A stretch of DNA of 64,000 bases from Murinocardiopsis flavida (GCF_003014485.1 NZ_PYGA01000003.1:248001-312000); one strand, 5' to 3'. Shown: positions 25,721-34,610, counted from the first letter of the stretch. The notes: a model not told the origin generated them from the sequence alone. Numbers and translations are program-made.

Positions 25721-26662
25721 TTAGAACGGCACGGGACCGGCGCGCTCGGTGAGGAACCGGTCGATCTCGCCCGTGTCCGGCGCCGTCGCCGGGCCGGTGC
25801 GGGTGACGGAGATCGCCGCCGCGGCGTTCGCGCGCCGCGCCGCCGCCACCGGGTCGGCGCCGCGGGCGAGGGCCGCGAGGAACGCGCCTACGTGGGCGTC
25901 GCCGGCCCCGTTGGTGTCCACCGGTGCGACGGCGCGGCCCGGCACGCGGACCGGCTCCCGCCCCGGTGCGGCGACAAGGCAGCCCGCCGCGGCGTCGCGC
26001 AGCACCACGATGGCGCCGCGCGGCGCGTCGCCGACCAGGGCGGCGAGGGCGTCGCCGGTGTCGGCGAGCCCCGTGATGAGGCGGGCCTCGCGCGCGTTCA
26101 GGGTGAGGAGGTCCACCCGGCCGAGCACCCGCCCCCACAGGTCGGCCGGGATGTCCGCCACGACCGGGGCCGGATCGAACACCAGCCGGACGCCTTCGGG
26201 CAGCGCCTCGGCCCATTCGACGAGGTCGGTGCGGTACGGGCCGGCCACCAGGGAGTAACCGACCAGGTAGACGAAGTCGCCGGGCGCGGTCGCGACCCGC
26301 GCGAGGTCGCCGGCCGCCAGGTGCCCCTCCGCGCCGAGGCTGGTGACGAAGGTCCGCTCGGCGTCGGCGTCGACCAGCGCCACGCAGAACCCGGTGTCCA
26401 TGTCGGTGCGCCGGGGGTGTGCCACACCGATCCCCTCGGCCGCCATCGCGGCGCGGGCCATGTCCCCGTTGCGGCCCGTGCCGTGGGCTCCGGCGTAGAG
26501 GACCCGCATGCCGCTGCGGGCGGCGGCCGCCATGACGTTGAACCCGGCGCCCGGTGTCGCCGTCGCCGAGCGGGCGAACACGTCGCCGCCGACGGGAGGC
26601 ACGGCGTCGACGGTCATGACGAGGTCGGTGATGACCGCACCGCAGTGCACCAGGCGGCTCAC
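25721..26662 (-). CDS. PfkB family carbohydrate/nucleoside kinase
   Basis: Ribokinase-fold kinase of 313 aa. N-terminal substrate motif AVPPVGGDVFARS and TPGAGFNVMAAAARSG; C-terminal PfkB signature VDTNGAGDAHVGAFLAAL with the catalytic Asp. Start GTG 26662 overlaps the ADP-ribosylglycohydrolase stop in GTGA, so the two proteins are made in step. That pairing suggests the kinase phosphorylates the ribose-containing product released by the hydrolase; this is inference. Substrate could be ribose, a nucleoside or another pentose. Confidence 0.88.
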   Translation of the reverse strand: MSRLVHCGAVITDLVMTVDAVPPVGGDVFARSATATPGAGFNVMAAAARSGMRVLYAGAHGTGRNGDMARAAMAAEGIGVAHPRRTDMDTGFCVALVDADAERTFVTSLGAEGHLAAGDLARVATAPGDFVYLVGYSLVAGPYRTDLVEWAEALPEGVRLVFDPAPVVADIPADLWGRVLGRVDLLTLNAREARLITGLADTGDALAALVGDAPRGAIVVLRDAAAGCLVAAPGREPVRVPGRAVAPVDTNGAGDAHVGAFLAALARGADPVAAARRANAAAAISVTRTGPATAPDTGEIDRFLTERAGPVPF

Positions 26663-27687
26663 GGTGCGCCTCCTGCGTCCGGTAGGGCGTCGCGGAGGGC
26701 GAGCAGGGCGTCGGCGAGCGGCCGGAGGTCGAGGTCGTTGACGCGGCGGACCGTGGCGACGGCGTCGGCGGGGAACGCGGCGGTGCCGTGGCAGGCGCCG
26801 AGGACGGCGCCGACGATGGCGGCGATGGTGTCGGTGTCGCCGCCGATTCCCGCGGCGAGCCGGACGGCGGCCCACGGGTCGTCGGCGCGGAGTTCGGCAA
26901 GGGCGAAGGCGGCGACCACGGATTCCTGGGAGGCGACTCCGGTGCCGATGGCGGCATGGACGTGGTCCAGCGCGTCGGCCTCGCTGCGGCCTGCGACGTC
27001 CGCGCGCGCGTGGCGGATCCGGGCGGCGATGTCGTCGTCGGCGACCGGGTGCCCGTAACGGGCACCCGCCTCTGCGGCGCGTTCGGCCGCGTCAAGCGCC
27101 GCGGCGGGCCCGCCGCCCGCGACACCGGTGCTCACGGCCGCGGCGACAGCGGCGGCCGACGCGGTGCCCAGCGTCGTGTTGTGGGTGACGAGCCCGGCGT
27201 CGCGGACGCGTGCGATGAGGCCGTCGATCGGTTCGCACGGTGTGGCGACCCCGACGGGGGCGACGCGCATGGCCGCGCCGTTGGTGGTGCCGGAGCGGCC
27301 GGCCTCCTCCGGCGGCGTGCCCGCCGCGATGGCGTCGATGGCGCGCTTGGTGGAAGGGCCGAGGAGGTCGGCCGAGCCCTTGGCGGCCATGCCCCGCTCC
27401 CACGCGGTCAGCCGTTCGGCGAACCGGTGCGCGTCGATCCGGCCGCACCCTTCGATGAGCAGTTCGGCGACGAGCACGGCCTGCTCGGTGTCGTCGGTGA
27501 TCGTGCCGGCCGGGAGCCCTGGGGCGATGGGCTGGTCGGCGGGGCCGTCCTCGAAGCCCTCGATGGGGCCGAAGCGGCGCGCGATGTCGGCGCGGCCGAA
27601 GGACTGGGTGGGCATGCCGAGGGCGTCGCCGACAGCGAGCCCGTAGAGGGCGCCCAGCGCACGGTCCCGAGTGTCGGCAGAGGTCAC
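26659..27687 (-). CDS. ADP-ribosylglycohydrolase family protein
   Basis: ADP-ribosyl-acceptor hydrolase-like protein (ARH/DraG fold) of 342 aa. Two-metal site residues are seen in TITDDTEQAVLVAELL near residue 60 and GIGGDTDTIAAIVGAVLGA near 300; GALYGLAVGDALGMPTQSFG is the usual N-terminal block. Members cleave N- or O-glycosidic bonds to ADP-ribose. Coupled by GTGA overlap to a PfkB kinase. GTG 27687 selected; no strong ribosome-binding site. The target could be a modified protein, a nucleic acid or a free ADP-ribosylated metabolite. Confidence 0.9.
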   Translation of the reverse strand: MTSADTRDRALGALYGLAVGDALGMPTQSFGRADIARRFGPIEGFEDGPADQPIAPGLPAGTITDDTEQAVLVAELLIEGCGRIDAHRFAERLTAWERGMAAKGSADLLGPSTKRAIDAIAAGTPPEEAGRSGTTNGAAMRVAPVGVATPCEPIDGLIARVRDAGLVTHNTTLGTASAAAVAAAVSTGVAGGGPAAALDAAERAAEAGARYGHPVADDDIAARIRHARADVAGRSEADALDHVHAAIGTGVASQESVVAAFALAELRADDPWAAVRLAAGIGGDTDTIAAIVGAVLGACHGTAAFPADAVATVRRVNDLDLRPLADALLALRDALPDAGGAP

Positions 27688-27745
27688 CGGCGCGGTCCGA
27701 TTTCGCAACGCGACCGGAGGGCGCCGGTGGCCTGGGAGAGGCGCA

Positions 27746-27928
27746 CTACCGGTGCTCGGCCCGTACGTCCGCGATGAATGCGGTGAACGCATCGGTGTGG
27801 AACGCCAGGTGACCGAGTTCGCGGTGCCGCGTGTCACGCATGTGGACGATGTCCGGAGTCTCGGCGATCTCGACGCAGTCACCGCCGTTGGCACCGCTAT
27901 GGCTCGACTTGTGCCAGTCAAGTTCCAT
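27746..27928 (-). CDS. DUF397 domain protein
   Basis: Protein of 60 aa matching DUF397: WHKSSHSGANGGDCVEIA at the N-terminus and a C-terminal FHTDAFTAFIADVR. These small proteins are usually encoded next to an XRE-type HTH/DUF5753 regulator, and the pair behaves like a regulator with its antagonist. No such partner is adjacent here. ATG 27928 follows GGAGGG. Confidence 0.9.
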   Translation of the reverse strand: MELDWHKSSHSGANGGDCVEIAETPDIVHMRDTRHRELGHLAFHTDAFTAFIADVRAEHR

Positions 27929-27987
27929 TGGATTCCCTCCTGAGCGTGTGCAGCACGTCCAGTGTTCCAGCCTCGGGTAGGGCCAGT

Positions 27988-28028
27988 ACCAACGGCAGGT
28001 GGGGGCGGGCCCTCCGCCCGCCGTTGGT
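27988..28028. terminator. Hairpin downstream of yigZ-like gene
   Basis: Outer stem ACCAACGG (27988-27995) with CCGTTGGT (28021-28028), inner GGGCGG/CCGCCC. It lies between the end of the leftward YigZ gene and the DUF397 gene. Confidence 0.5.
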
Positions 28029-28142
28029 GCTACTTTCCCCAGGTCACCGGAACGCGGCTCGGTGACAAGGCCGCACCGCGGAGGGGCCGCCCCTTGAAAA
28101 ACCAGGACTCCACCTGCGGTAGACCGATTCCGATCCTCAAGT

Positions 28143-28760
28143 TCAGCGAACTTCGGTGATCATGGTGCCGGTCACCTCGTGGTCGGCCTCGCCGCCGCTG
28201 AGTTCCGCGATCGAGCGGGTCAGGTCGGCGAGGTCGGGTTCCGCGACCCCGACCTCGATGTGGACCCGGTCGCCGTAGGTGACCGAGCGGACGGCGAACC
28301 GCGACCCCCGCAGCGCGTTCTCGATCCTGCCTGCCTGCTCGTGACCGGCGTGGACGGTGACGAGCAGCATGGTGCGCCGCTCCAGCACGCCGACCGCGTC
28401 GATCGCGGCGGCGACCGCTCCGCCGTACGCGCGGATCAGGCCGCCCGCTCCCAGCTTCACCCCGCCGAAGTAGCGGGTGACGACGGCGGCGGTGTTGGTG
28501 ATCCCGCGGTGCCGCAGCACCTCCAGCATCGGGACCCCGGCCGTGCCGCCCGGCTCGCCGTCATCGCTGGACCGCTGGACGTCGCCGTTGTCGCCGAGGA
28601 CGTAGGCCGTGCAGTTGTGGTTGGCGTCCCAGTGCAGCCGCCGCCGCTCGGCGATGAAGGCGCGGGCGGCCGCTTCGCTGTCCACGCGTGCCACGGCGCA
28701 CAGGAAGCGCGACTTGCGGATCTCGGTCTCGTGTTCGCCGTCGCGGCTGATCGTCCTCAT
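28143..28760 (-). CDS. YigZ/IMPACT family protein
   Basis: Conserved 205-aa protein of the UPF0029/YigZ-IMPACT family. The N-terminal IMPACT domain shows EIRKSRFLCAVARVDS, HWDANHNCTAYVLG, SDDGEPGGTAGVPMLEVL and VTRYFGGVKLGAGGLIRAYG; the C-terminal domain (about 135-200, DUF1949-like) is an RNA-binding-type alpha/beta fold. Biochemical role is not established in bacteria. ATG 28760; upstream frame extension has no support. Confidence 0.92.
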   Translation of the reverse strand: MRTISRDGEHETEIRKSRFLCAVARVDSEAAARAFIAERRRLHWDANHNCTAYVLGDNGDVQRSSDDGEPGGTAGVPMLEVLRHRGITNTAAVVTRYFGGVKLGAGGLIRAYGGAVAAAIDAVGVLERRTMLLVTVHAGHEQAGRIENALRGSRFAVRSVTYGDRVHIEVGVAEPDLADLTRSIAELSGGEADHEVTGTMITEVR

Positions 28761-29173
28761 AACCGCCACCGATCGTATGCCGCCCCGCCGGTACCGGTCC
28801 GCCCCGCTCTCCCTGGTCCGCCTCACCCGGCCCCCGGTCCCCGGTCCCACCCTGACCCACCGACCCCGGTCTCACCCCGGCCTACCGACTCAGTTCCACC
28901 CCATTTCGTCGACCCCGGTCCCGTCTCGGTCCGGTCCACCGGTCACGCCGCGTCGAGCCCTTCCGGCTGCACGAGCAGCCGGAGCCCCAAGGGTGCGTAA
29001 AATCTGGCGCCCTCTGCGCGTCAATTCATGAACCGGACACGGAGGCGGCTTTACATTCACATCGGGCGCCCGGAAGCGGAGACGGGGAAAACCTGGCGGT
29101 GGGTCGACCGAAAATCCACCGGTCCCGTGCCGCACACCACTGCAACCGGTGCCGCCGCGGAGGTTCGGGAGCT
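28761..29173. other. Gene-free divergent region
   Basis: 413 bp between yigZ (leftward) and the surface-protein gene (rightward). 28790-28940 is low-complexity C/G with repeated CCCCGGTC-like words. TCCGGCTGC-ACGA-GCAGCCGGA at 28962-28983 is a perfect 9-bp hairpin. A less GC-rich section, 28995-29075, probably carries the rightward promoter. Confidence 0.45.
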
Positions 29174-30001
29174 GTGGGCATACGCGCGCGCAACTGGGCG
29201 GTCCTGCTGGTCGGGCCCGCGCTGCTCGTCTACTGCAACGCGTCGGCGGCGAGCGCCGTGACCTCCTCAGCCGCGTCGACGGCGGGTGCCGCGCGCTTCT
29301 CGGTCGCGGCGGCCGGGTCTCCTGCCTCCGCGGAGGCCACCACTTCGGCGTTGCGCATCGAGGCGACCGGAACCCCCGTGCACGCGGCGCGCGGTGCGCG
29401 CGTCGGCTACACCGTCCAGGCGCACAACACCGGCCGCCGGGCGGTCGACGCCGCCGTCCGCCTGGAGGACGTTTCGCCCGGCCTGTCCATCGCCGCCGCC
29501 GAATCCGACCCCGCCTGCACGGTGCAGCGCGGCGGGTACGTGTGCACGCGGTCGGAGCTGAACCCCGGGGCCACCGCGTCCTGGACCGTCTACGGCGACA
29601 TCGACCACGCGGCGTCCGGCAGCGTGCGTGCCGCCTTCGCCCAGTTCACGGCCGCGTCCAAGGACGACCCGCACACGGGGGAGCAGGGGCGCGGTACCGC
29701 GCGCGGCACCGCGGAGGTCGCCACCATCGTGGACGCGTCGCTGCCCGTCGCGTCGCCGAGCCCGGCCGTGTCGGGCACGGCGGCCCCGCACGGCGCGGCC
29801 GCCGTGCCCGCCCCGCCCGCGGCGTCCCACTCGTCCCCCGCCCCGGCGGTGTTCCCCGGCGCCGCGGGGCACACGGCTCCGGACGGCACCCGTACCCTGC
29901 CGCTGACCGGTGGGACCCTCCTCGGACTGGTCGCGCTCGCCTTCGGCCTGCTCGTCGCGGGCGCCACCATCCGGATGCTGTTCGGTTCGCGGCGCAGGTG
30001 A
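29174..30001 (+). CDS. Cell-surface protein with LPxTG-like sorting signal
   Basis: Exported protein of 275 aa. Signal peptide GIRARNWAVLLVGPALLVYC, then a DUF11-like beta-sandwich region (about 65-165: VGYTVQAHNTGRRAVDAAV, LEDVSPGLSIAAAESDPACT, NPGATASWTVYGDI), a Pro/Ala/Ser-rich spacer, and a C-terminal LPLTGG followed by a membrane helix and GSRRR. That tail is a sortase sorting signal in the LPxTG pattern, so the protein is probably linked to the peptidoglycan. GTG 29174 is chosen because GGGAG lies just before it. No sortase gene is in the window. Confidence 0.72.
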   Translation: MGIRARNWAVLLVGPALLVYCNASAASAVTSSAASTAGAARFSVAAAGSPASAEATTSALRIEATGTPVHAARGARVGYTVQAHNTGRRAVDAAVRLEDVSPGLSIAAAESDPACTVQRGGYVCTRSELNPGATASWTVYGDIDHAASGSVRAAFAQFTAASKDDPHTGEQGRGTARGTAEVATIVDASLPVASPSPAVSGTAAPHGAAAVPAPPAASHSSPAPAVFPGAAGHTAPDGTRTLPLTGGTLLGLVALAFGLLVAGATIRMLFGSRRR

Positions 30002-30028
30002 CCCGCCGGCCTCGGTAGCGTCGGGACC

Positions 30029-30583
30029 ATGCCGACCCCGGACTTCATCCGCCGCCTCCGCGCGCACATCGGGCAGGACCTCCTCTGGCTTATCGGCGTG
30101 ACTGCGGTCGTCGTCGACGCGGAGCGGCGCGTGCTGCTGCACCGGCGCGCCGACGACGGCGCATGGTCGACCCCCGGCGGCATCGTGGAACCCGGCGAGC
30201 AGCCCGCCGCGGCGCTGGTCCGCGAGGTCGAGGAGGAGACCGGTGTGCTGGTGGTGTGCGAGCGGATCGGCGGCGTCTCCAGCGAGGAGCCGTTCACCTA
30301 TGCCAACGGCGACCGGGTGCAGTTCATGGACATCGCGTTCCGCTGCCGCCCAGTCGGCGGGGAGGCCAGGGTGGACGGCGACGAGAGCCTCGACGTCGGC
30401 TGGTTCCCGCTCGACGGCCTGCCCCCGTTGAGCGGCACGGTCCTGCGCCGGATCCGGTGCGCCTTCGCCGAGGGCGCGGCCTGGTTCGCCGCCCCCGACG
30501 CCGATCCCGCCCCAAGGGCCGTCCCTGAGGCCGCTCCCGCTCCCGCCCCGCCCGTTGCGCGCCCCGGCGGGTCCGGCGGCTGA
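30029..30583 (+). CDS. NUDIX hydrolase
   Basis: NUDIX hydrolase of 184 aa. The full Nudix box GX5EX7REUXEEXGU is seen as GGIVEPGEQPAAALVREVEE followed by ETGV. N-terminal IGVTAVVVDAERRVLLHRRA and C-terminal VGWFPLDGLPPL are standard. Such enzymes hydrolyse nucleoside diphosphates linked to another moiety; the substrate cannot be told. A low-complexity Pro/Ala tail of about 35 residues follows the domain. Starts 28 bp after the surface-protein stop. Confidence 0.93.
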   Translation: MPTPDFIRRLRAHIGQDLLWLIGVTAVVVDAERRVLLHRRADDGAWSTPGGIVEPGEQPAAALVREVEEETGVLVVCERIGGVSSEEPFTYANGDRVQFMDIAFRCRPVGGEARVDGDESLDVGWFPLDGLPPLSGTVLRRIRCAFAEGAAWFAAPDADPAPRAVPEAAPAPAPPVARPGGSGG

Positions 30584-30749
30584 CCTGCGTCCTTTCCGCG
30601 CCCCGCGCGATTTGGGCGCCGTGCGGAACCGTACATGGGCCCCACGAGTCACAGGATCTGCGGGCGGCGATGACGTACGGGATGCATGCCATCGCGGTCC
30701 GGAACAGCAGCGGCGCATGCCGTCCACGACGGGAAGACTGGAAAAGGAT

Positions 30750-31460
30750 ATGAGCAAGCGGGGGCTGGCGCTGGCGGCGGCAGCGGTGGGTTCGAGTGCG
30801 GTGCTGGCGGCGTGCGGGGCGCTGCCGGGCGGCGGCGGGGGCGATTCCGGCGGGCAGAAGGAGGCCGGGGCAGGCGCGCAGGGCGGCGCCGGAGCGGGGT
30901 GGGAGAAGGAGTTCCCCAAGGGGGTGACCCCCATCATCGAGATCGACAAGCCCGGGGGGAAGACCCAGGAGGAGGCGCTCGGCGAGTTCTTCGCCCTCTA
31001 CGGCGACCTGTTCACCGCCGTCTACGAGAAGGACGCCGACCCGGCGTTCCTCAAGGAGCGGTTCAGCAACGACGCGCCCTCGCCCGAGACGCTGGGCGCG
31101 TCCGTGCAGACGTTCGTCGAGGCCGGGGCGGTGCCGAAGGGCGAGGTGCGCTTCTACAACGGCCTGGTGGGCGCCTACACCCAGGACACCGTGCAGGTCG
31201 ATTTCTGCGTGGACCAGCGGATGTTCAAGGTCCAGGACGCCGAGACGGGCAAGGAGGTCGAGGTCGGCGGGCCGACCGACTGGGAGCCCGACATGCTGAA
31301 GCCCGGGATCGTCGCCGCGAGCGGCATCTTCGAGAAGGGCGACGACGGCACGTGGACCAGCGGTTCGTTCTCCATCGACCCGCAGGAGGAAGGGGACACC
31401 GCGGCCGGCTGCATGGGCGAGGGCGGCGGGTCGGGGAGCCCGGAGCCCGAACCGTCCTGA
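30750..31460 (+). CDS. Lipoprotein of unknown function
   Basis: Lipoprotein of 236 aa. Signal peptide ALAAAAVGSSAVLAACG with lipobox LAAC (Cys about 22), a Gly-rich linker, then an alpha/beta domain with EEALGEFFALYGDLFTAVYE, RFYNGLVGAYTQDTVQVDFC and a second Cys in TAAGCMGEG, which may form a disulfide with VDFC. ATG 30750 behind GAAAAGGA; an upstream ATG at 30717 is less likely. A Ser/Pro/Glu tail ends the protein. No family recognised. Confidence 0.78.
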   Translation: MSKRGLALAAAAVGSSAVLAACGALPGGGGGDSGGQKEAGAGAQGGAGAGWEKEFPKGVTPIIEIDKPGGKTQEEALGEFFALYGDLFTAVYEKDADPAFLKERFSNDAPSPETLGASVQTFVEAGAVPKGEVRFYNGLVGAYTQDTVQVDFCVDQRMFKVQDAETGKEVEVGGPTDWEPDMLKPGIVAASGIFEKGDDGTWTSGSFSIDPQEEGDTAAGCMGEGGGSGSPEPEPS

Positions 31461-31543
31461 CGGAGCCCCGAACCGCCCTGACGGATCGCGGTCTGCGGCC
31501 CGCGACCTGCGAACCGCGCACCGCAGCCTGCGCACCGTGGCCC

Positions 31544-31573
31544 GCGGCGCCGCCCCGGTCCCGGCGGCGCCGC
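31544..31573. terminator. 11-bp perfect stem between convergent genes
   Basis: GCGGCGCCGCC (31544-31554) and GGCGGCGCCGC (31563-31573) with an 8-nt loop, abutting the stop codon of the opuC binding-protein gene and 84 bp past the lipoprotein stop. Confidence 0.6.
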
Positions 31574-32578
31574 TCAGCCGATGAAGCCGTTCTCCGCCAG
31601 GAAGTACAGCGCCGCCTGGTCGTGGGTCGCGCCGTCGAGGTCGACCATCCCGTTGAGCTCGATGATGGCGTCCTCGGTGAGCGCGTCGCCGAGGTCCTTG
31701 GCGAGCGTGCGCAGCTCGGGGTGCTCCTCGACGGTCTCGCCGCGCGCGGTCATGGCGGCGAGCTGGGTGGTGAAGTACCCCTCGGGGTCGTCGAGCACCT
31801 TCAGGTCGAGCGACTCCAGCCGGGCGTCTGTGGTGGTCACCTCGGCGAAGGTGCACGGGCTGCCCTTGGCGACGTTGACGTAGTTCAGCGACAGGCTCAT
31901 CTGGTAGACGTTCGCGACGTCGAACGGCGCGTCGTAGGACGCCTGGAACCTCTCCCATTCGCGGTCCATGAACTCGGCCGCGCCGCAGAAGGTCGCGTGG
32001 TCGGGCTGCTCCCTGGCGAGCCGGCCGAGCCGGGCGAGGTCGTCGACCTCGCCCACGGGGCCGGGGGCGTCGGAGGCGCGGGCGATGGCGTACTGGTTGC
32101 CGAACCTCGCCGGGCCGAGCCATTCGACGCTGTTCTCGGCGAGGTCGCGCTTCGCTGTGAGCTCGAACTGCTCCGTGCCGTCGGTGATGACCTCGTCCTC
32201 CTTCAGGTACTGGGTCCACCCGGTGCCGGCGTAGTCCCAGTAGAGGTCGATCTCCCCGTCGAGCTGCGCCTTTCGGACGATGGTCGAGCCCATGAGGCCG
32301 GTCTTGTCCTCGGCTTCGGCGCCGGCGGCCCGCAGCGCGTACAGGGTGATCTTGCCGAGGATGACGTTCTCGGTGAACTCCTTGGACGACACGGTCAGCG
32401 AGGCGCCCGACAGGTCGACGTCCGCGGCGATCGAACCGCCCTCAAGGTCGACGTCCGCGGCGTCGGGCAGGCGCTCGGCGGGGTCGGCGCCGCAGCCCGC
32501 GAGCAGGGCCAGGGCCAGCACCGTTGCGCCCGCCGCTGCTGCGGCGCGGTGGCGCGGAGCGAGGGGCAGGACGGTCAT
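31574..32578 (-). CDS. opuCC: Glycine betaine/choline-type ABC transporter substrate-binding lipoprotein
   Basis: Extracytoplasmic binding lipoprotein of 334 aa of the OpuAC/ProX (OpuC) class, capturing quaternary-amine osmolytes. Lipobox ALLAGCG (Cys about 29). Family landmarks: LTVSSKEFTENVILGKITLY, GSTIVRKAQLDGEIDLYWDYAG, which opens the ligand pocket, and NYVNVAKGSPCTFAEVTTTD. Last gene of a four-gene leftward operon. ATG 32578 follows AAAGGAA. Exact ligand (betaine, choline, carnitine) is not resolved. Confidence 0.9.
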   Translation of the reverse strand: MTVLPLAPRHRAAAAAGATVLALALLAGCGADPAERLPDAADVDLEGGSIAADVDLSGASLTVSSKEFTENVILGKITLYALRAAGAEAEDKTGLMGSTIVRKAQLDGEIDLYWDYAGTGWTQYLKEDEVITDGTEQFELTAKRDLAENSVEWLGPARFGNQYAIARASDAPGPVGEVDDLARLGRLAREQPDHATFCGAAEFMDREWERFQASYDAPFDVANVYQMSLSLNYVNVAKGSPCTFAEVTTTDARLESLDLKVLDDPEGYFTTQLAAMTARGETVEEHPELRTLAKDLGDALTEDAIIELNGMVDLDGATHDQAALYFLAENGFIG

Positions 32579-32606
32579 CGCGGTTCCTTTTCGGTCCGGT
32601 CGGATG

Positions 32607-33401
32607 TCACACGCCCCGCGGGCGCAGGACGTCCTCGACGATGCCGGCCACCCAGTCGACGGCAAGGGCCAGCACCGCGACGAGCACGCTGCCGGAGAGC
32701 AGCACGAGGTCGCGGTAGGAGGCGATGCCGTTGGAGATGACGTCGCCGAGCCCGCCCGCGCCGATGAAGGTCGCGAGGGCGACGGTGCCGACGGTGATCA
32801 CCAGGGCGGTGCGGATGCCGGCCAGCATCACCGGCACCGCCAGGGGCAGTTCGACCGCCCAGAGCACCTGGCGCCGGGTGAGCCCCATGCCCCGGGCCGA
32901 CTCGATGACGGCGCGGTCGACCTGGTCCAGGCCGACCATGGTGTTGCGCAGCACCGGCAGGATGCCGTAGACGAGGATGGCGACGACGGCGATGGTGTGG
33001 ACGCCCCAGCTCACGAACGCCACGGCGAACAGCACGATGAGCCCGAGGGTGGGGGTGGCCTGCCCGACGTTGGCGACGGCGAGGACCCCTCCGGCGTAGC
33101 GCCGCGCGCCCGGGCGGGTGAGCAGCACCCCCAGCGGGATGGCGACGGCGAGGATCAGCACCACCACGACGGCGGTCAGGGCGAGGTGCTGGGTGAAGCG
33201 GCTGAGCAGGTACTCGGCGTTGAGGCTGCGCTCCTCGATGCGGTCGAGGTCCTGGCCGCCGACGTAGAGGGCGAGCGCGCCGAGGACCAGCAGCAGCGCG
33301 GCGGGTGTGCCCGCGTAGCGCAGCCACCGCCCCGCGCGGGACGCCGCCGTGGTGTCGGCGGCGCTCGGGGCGGTCTCGGGCAGGGGCGCGACGAGTGCCA
33401 T
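32607..33401 (-). CDS. opuCD: OpuC-type ABC transporter permease
   Basis: Membrane permease of 264 aa with about six helices. The EAA-like loop interacting with the ATPase is VIESARGMGLTRRQVLWAVELPLAVPVMLAG, diagnostic for glycine betaine permeases. Together with the second permease it forms a heterodimeric channel. An extra N-terminal segment of about 60 residues, partly extracellular (VGGQDLDRIEERSLN), precedes the transport domain. It starts 3 bp after the ATPase stop. Confidence 0.9.
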   Translation of the reverse strand: MALVAPLPETAPSAADTTAASRAGRWLRYAGTPAALLLVLGALALYVGGQDLDRIEERSLNAEYLLSRFTQHLALTAVVVVLILAVAIPLGVLLTRPGARRYAGGVLAVANVGQATPTLGLIVLFAVAFVSWGVHTIAVVAILVYGILPVLRNTMVGLDQVDRAVIESARGMGLTRRQVLWAVELPLAVPVMLAGIRTALVITVGTVALATFIGAGGLGDVISNGIASYRDLVLLSGSVLVAVLALAVDWVAGIVEDVLRPRGV

Positions 33402-33404
33402 CGC

Positions 33405-34610
33405 TCAGCGCACCTCCCGCTCGGACGGGGTGCGCCCGGCCGTGCCGCCGCCCGGCCCGGCGGCGCCGGTGCGCGCGGGCGCGGCGTGGATCAGGGTCTG
33501 GATGGCGGCCAGGGTGAGGGTGCCGCGGTAGCGCCCGTCGTCGTCGACGACAACGGCGACGTCGGTGCTGTTGGCGAGCATGCCGTTCAGTGCGTCGAAG
33601 AGGGTGTGGTCCGGCCCCGCGGGGCCCAGCAGGGGCAGGCCGGTGCCGAGGAGGCGGTCGTCACCGCGGTTCAGTGAGGCGGCCAGCCACCCGGTGGGGC
33701 GCCGCTCGGCGTCGAGCACCACGGCGAAGCCGGACTCGGCCGCCGCCAGGACGGAGAGGCGGGCCTCGGCGTCGTCGGAGGCGGTGACGACCGGCCAGTC
33801 GGCCGCCGGGTCGATGTCGCCGATCCGGGTCAGGGTGAGGCGCTTGACGAAGGCGCCGGAGCCGATGAAGTCGGCGACGAAGTCGTCGACGGGTTCGCTG
33901 AGGACCTTCTCGGGGGTGTCGTACTGCACCACCCGGCCGTCGCCCGCGAAGATCGCGATGCGGTCGCCCATCTTCACGGCTTCGTCGATGTCGTGGGTGA
34001 CGAAGACGATGGTCTTCTTGATCTCGGACTGGATCCGCAGGAACTCGTTCTGCAACGCCTCGCGGGTGAGCGGGTCGATGGCGCCGAACGGTTCGTCCAT
34101 GAGCATCACCGCGGGGTCGCCCGCGAGGGCGCGCGCCACCCCGATCCGCTGCTGCTGGCCGCCGGAGAGCTGCTTGGGGTAGCGGCCGCGGTAGGTGTCG
34201 GGGTCGAGCCCGACGAGGTCGAGGAGCTCCTCGACCCGTGCCGTGGTGCGCGCCTTGTCCCAGCCGAGCAGGCGGGGGACGGTGGCGATGTTCTCGGCGA
34301 CGGTGCGGTGCGGGAACAGGCCGGTCTGCTGGATGGCGTAGCCGATGGTGCGGCGCAACTGGTCGGGGTCTGCCTCGGTGACGTCCTCGCCGTCGAGGTA
34401 GATGCGCCCGGAGGTGGGTTCGATGAGGCGGTTGATCAGCTTCATCGTGGTGGTCTTGCCGCAGCCGGACGGGCCGACCAGGCAGACGATCTCGCCGCGG
34501 GGGACGTCGAGGGTGAGCTCGTCGACGGCGGCGGCGTCCTGGCCGGGGTAGCGCTTGGTCAGCCGCTCCAGGCGGATCATCGGGTGGTCGGCTGCTGCTG
34601 CACTAGGCAC
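33405..34610 (-). CDS. opuCA: OpuC-type ABC transporter ATPase with CBS domains
   Basis: ATPase of 401 aa powering osmolyte uptake. Walker A GPSGCGKTTTMKL, Q-loop IQQTGLFPH, signature [15 protein letters not shown], Walker B VMLMDEPFGAIDP, H-loop VFVTHDIDEAVK. The C-terminal 140 residues form a CBS-pair region (VVTASDDAEARLSVLAAAE, DALNGMLANSTDVAVVVDDD), which in OpuA senses ionic strength or cyclic dinucleotides. GTG 34610 follows AGGGGG and overlaps the preceding permease stop by 8 nt. Confidence 0.93.
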   Translation of the reverse strand: MPSAAAADHPMIRLERLTKRYPGQDAAAVDELTLDVPRGEIVCLVGPSGCGKTTTMKLINRLIEPTSGRIYLDGEDVTEADPDQLRRTIGYAIQQTGLFPHRTVAENIATVPRLLGWDKARTTARVEELLDLVGLDPDTYRGRYPKQLSGGQQQRIGVARALAGDPAVMLMDEPFGAIDPLTREALQNEFLRIQSEIKKTIVFVTHDIDEAVKMGDRIAIFAGDGRVVQYDTPEKVLSEPVDDFVADFIGSGAFVKRLTLTRIGDIDPAADWPVVTASDDAEARLSVLAAAESGFAVVLDAERRPTGWLAASLNRGDDRLLGTGLPLLGPAGPDHTLFDALNGMLANSTDVAVVVDDDGRYRGTLTLAAIQTLIHAAPARTGAAGPGGGTAGRTPSEREVR

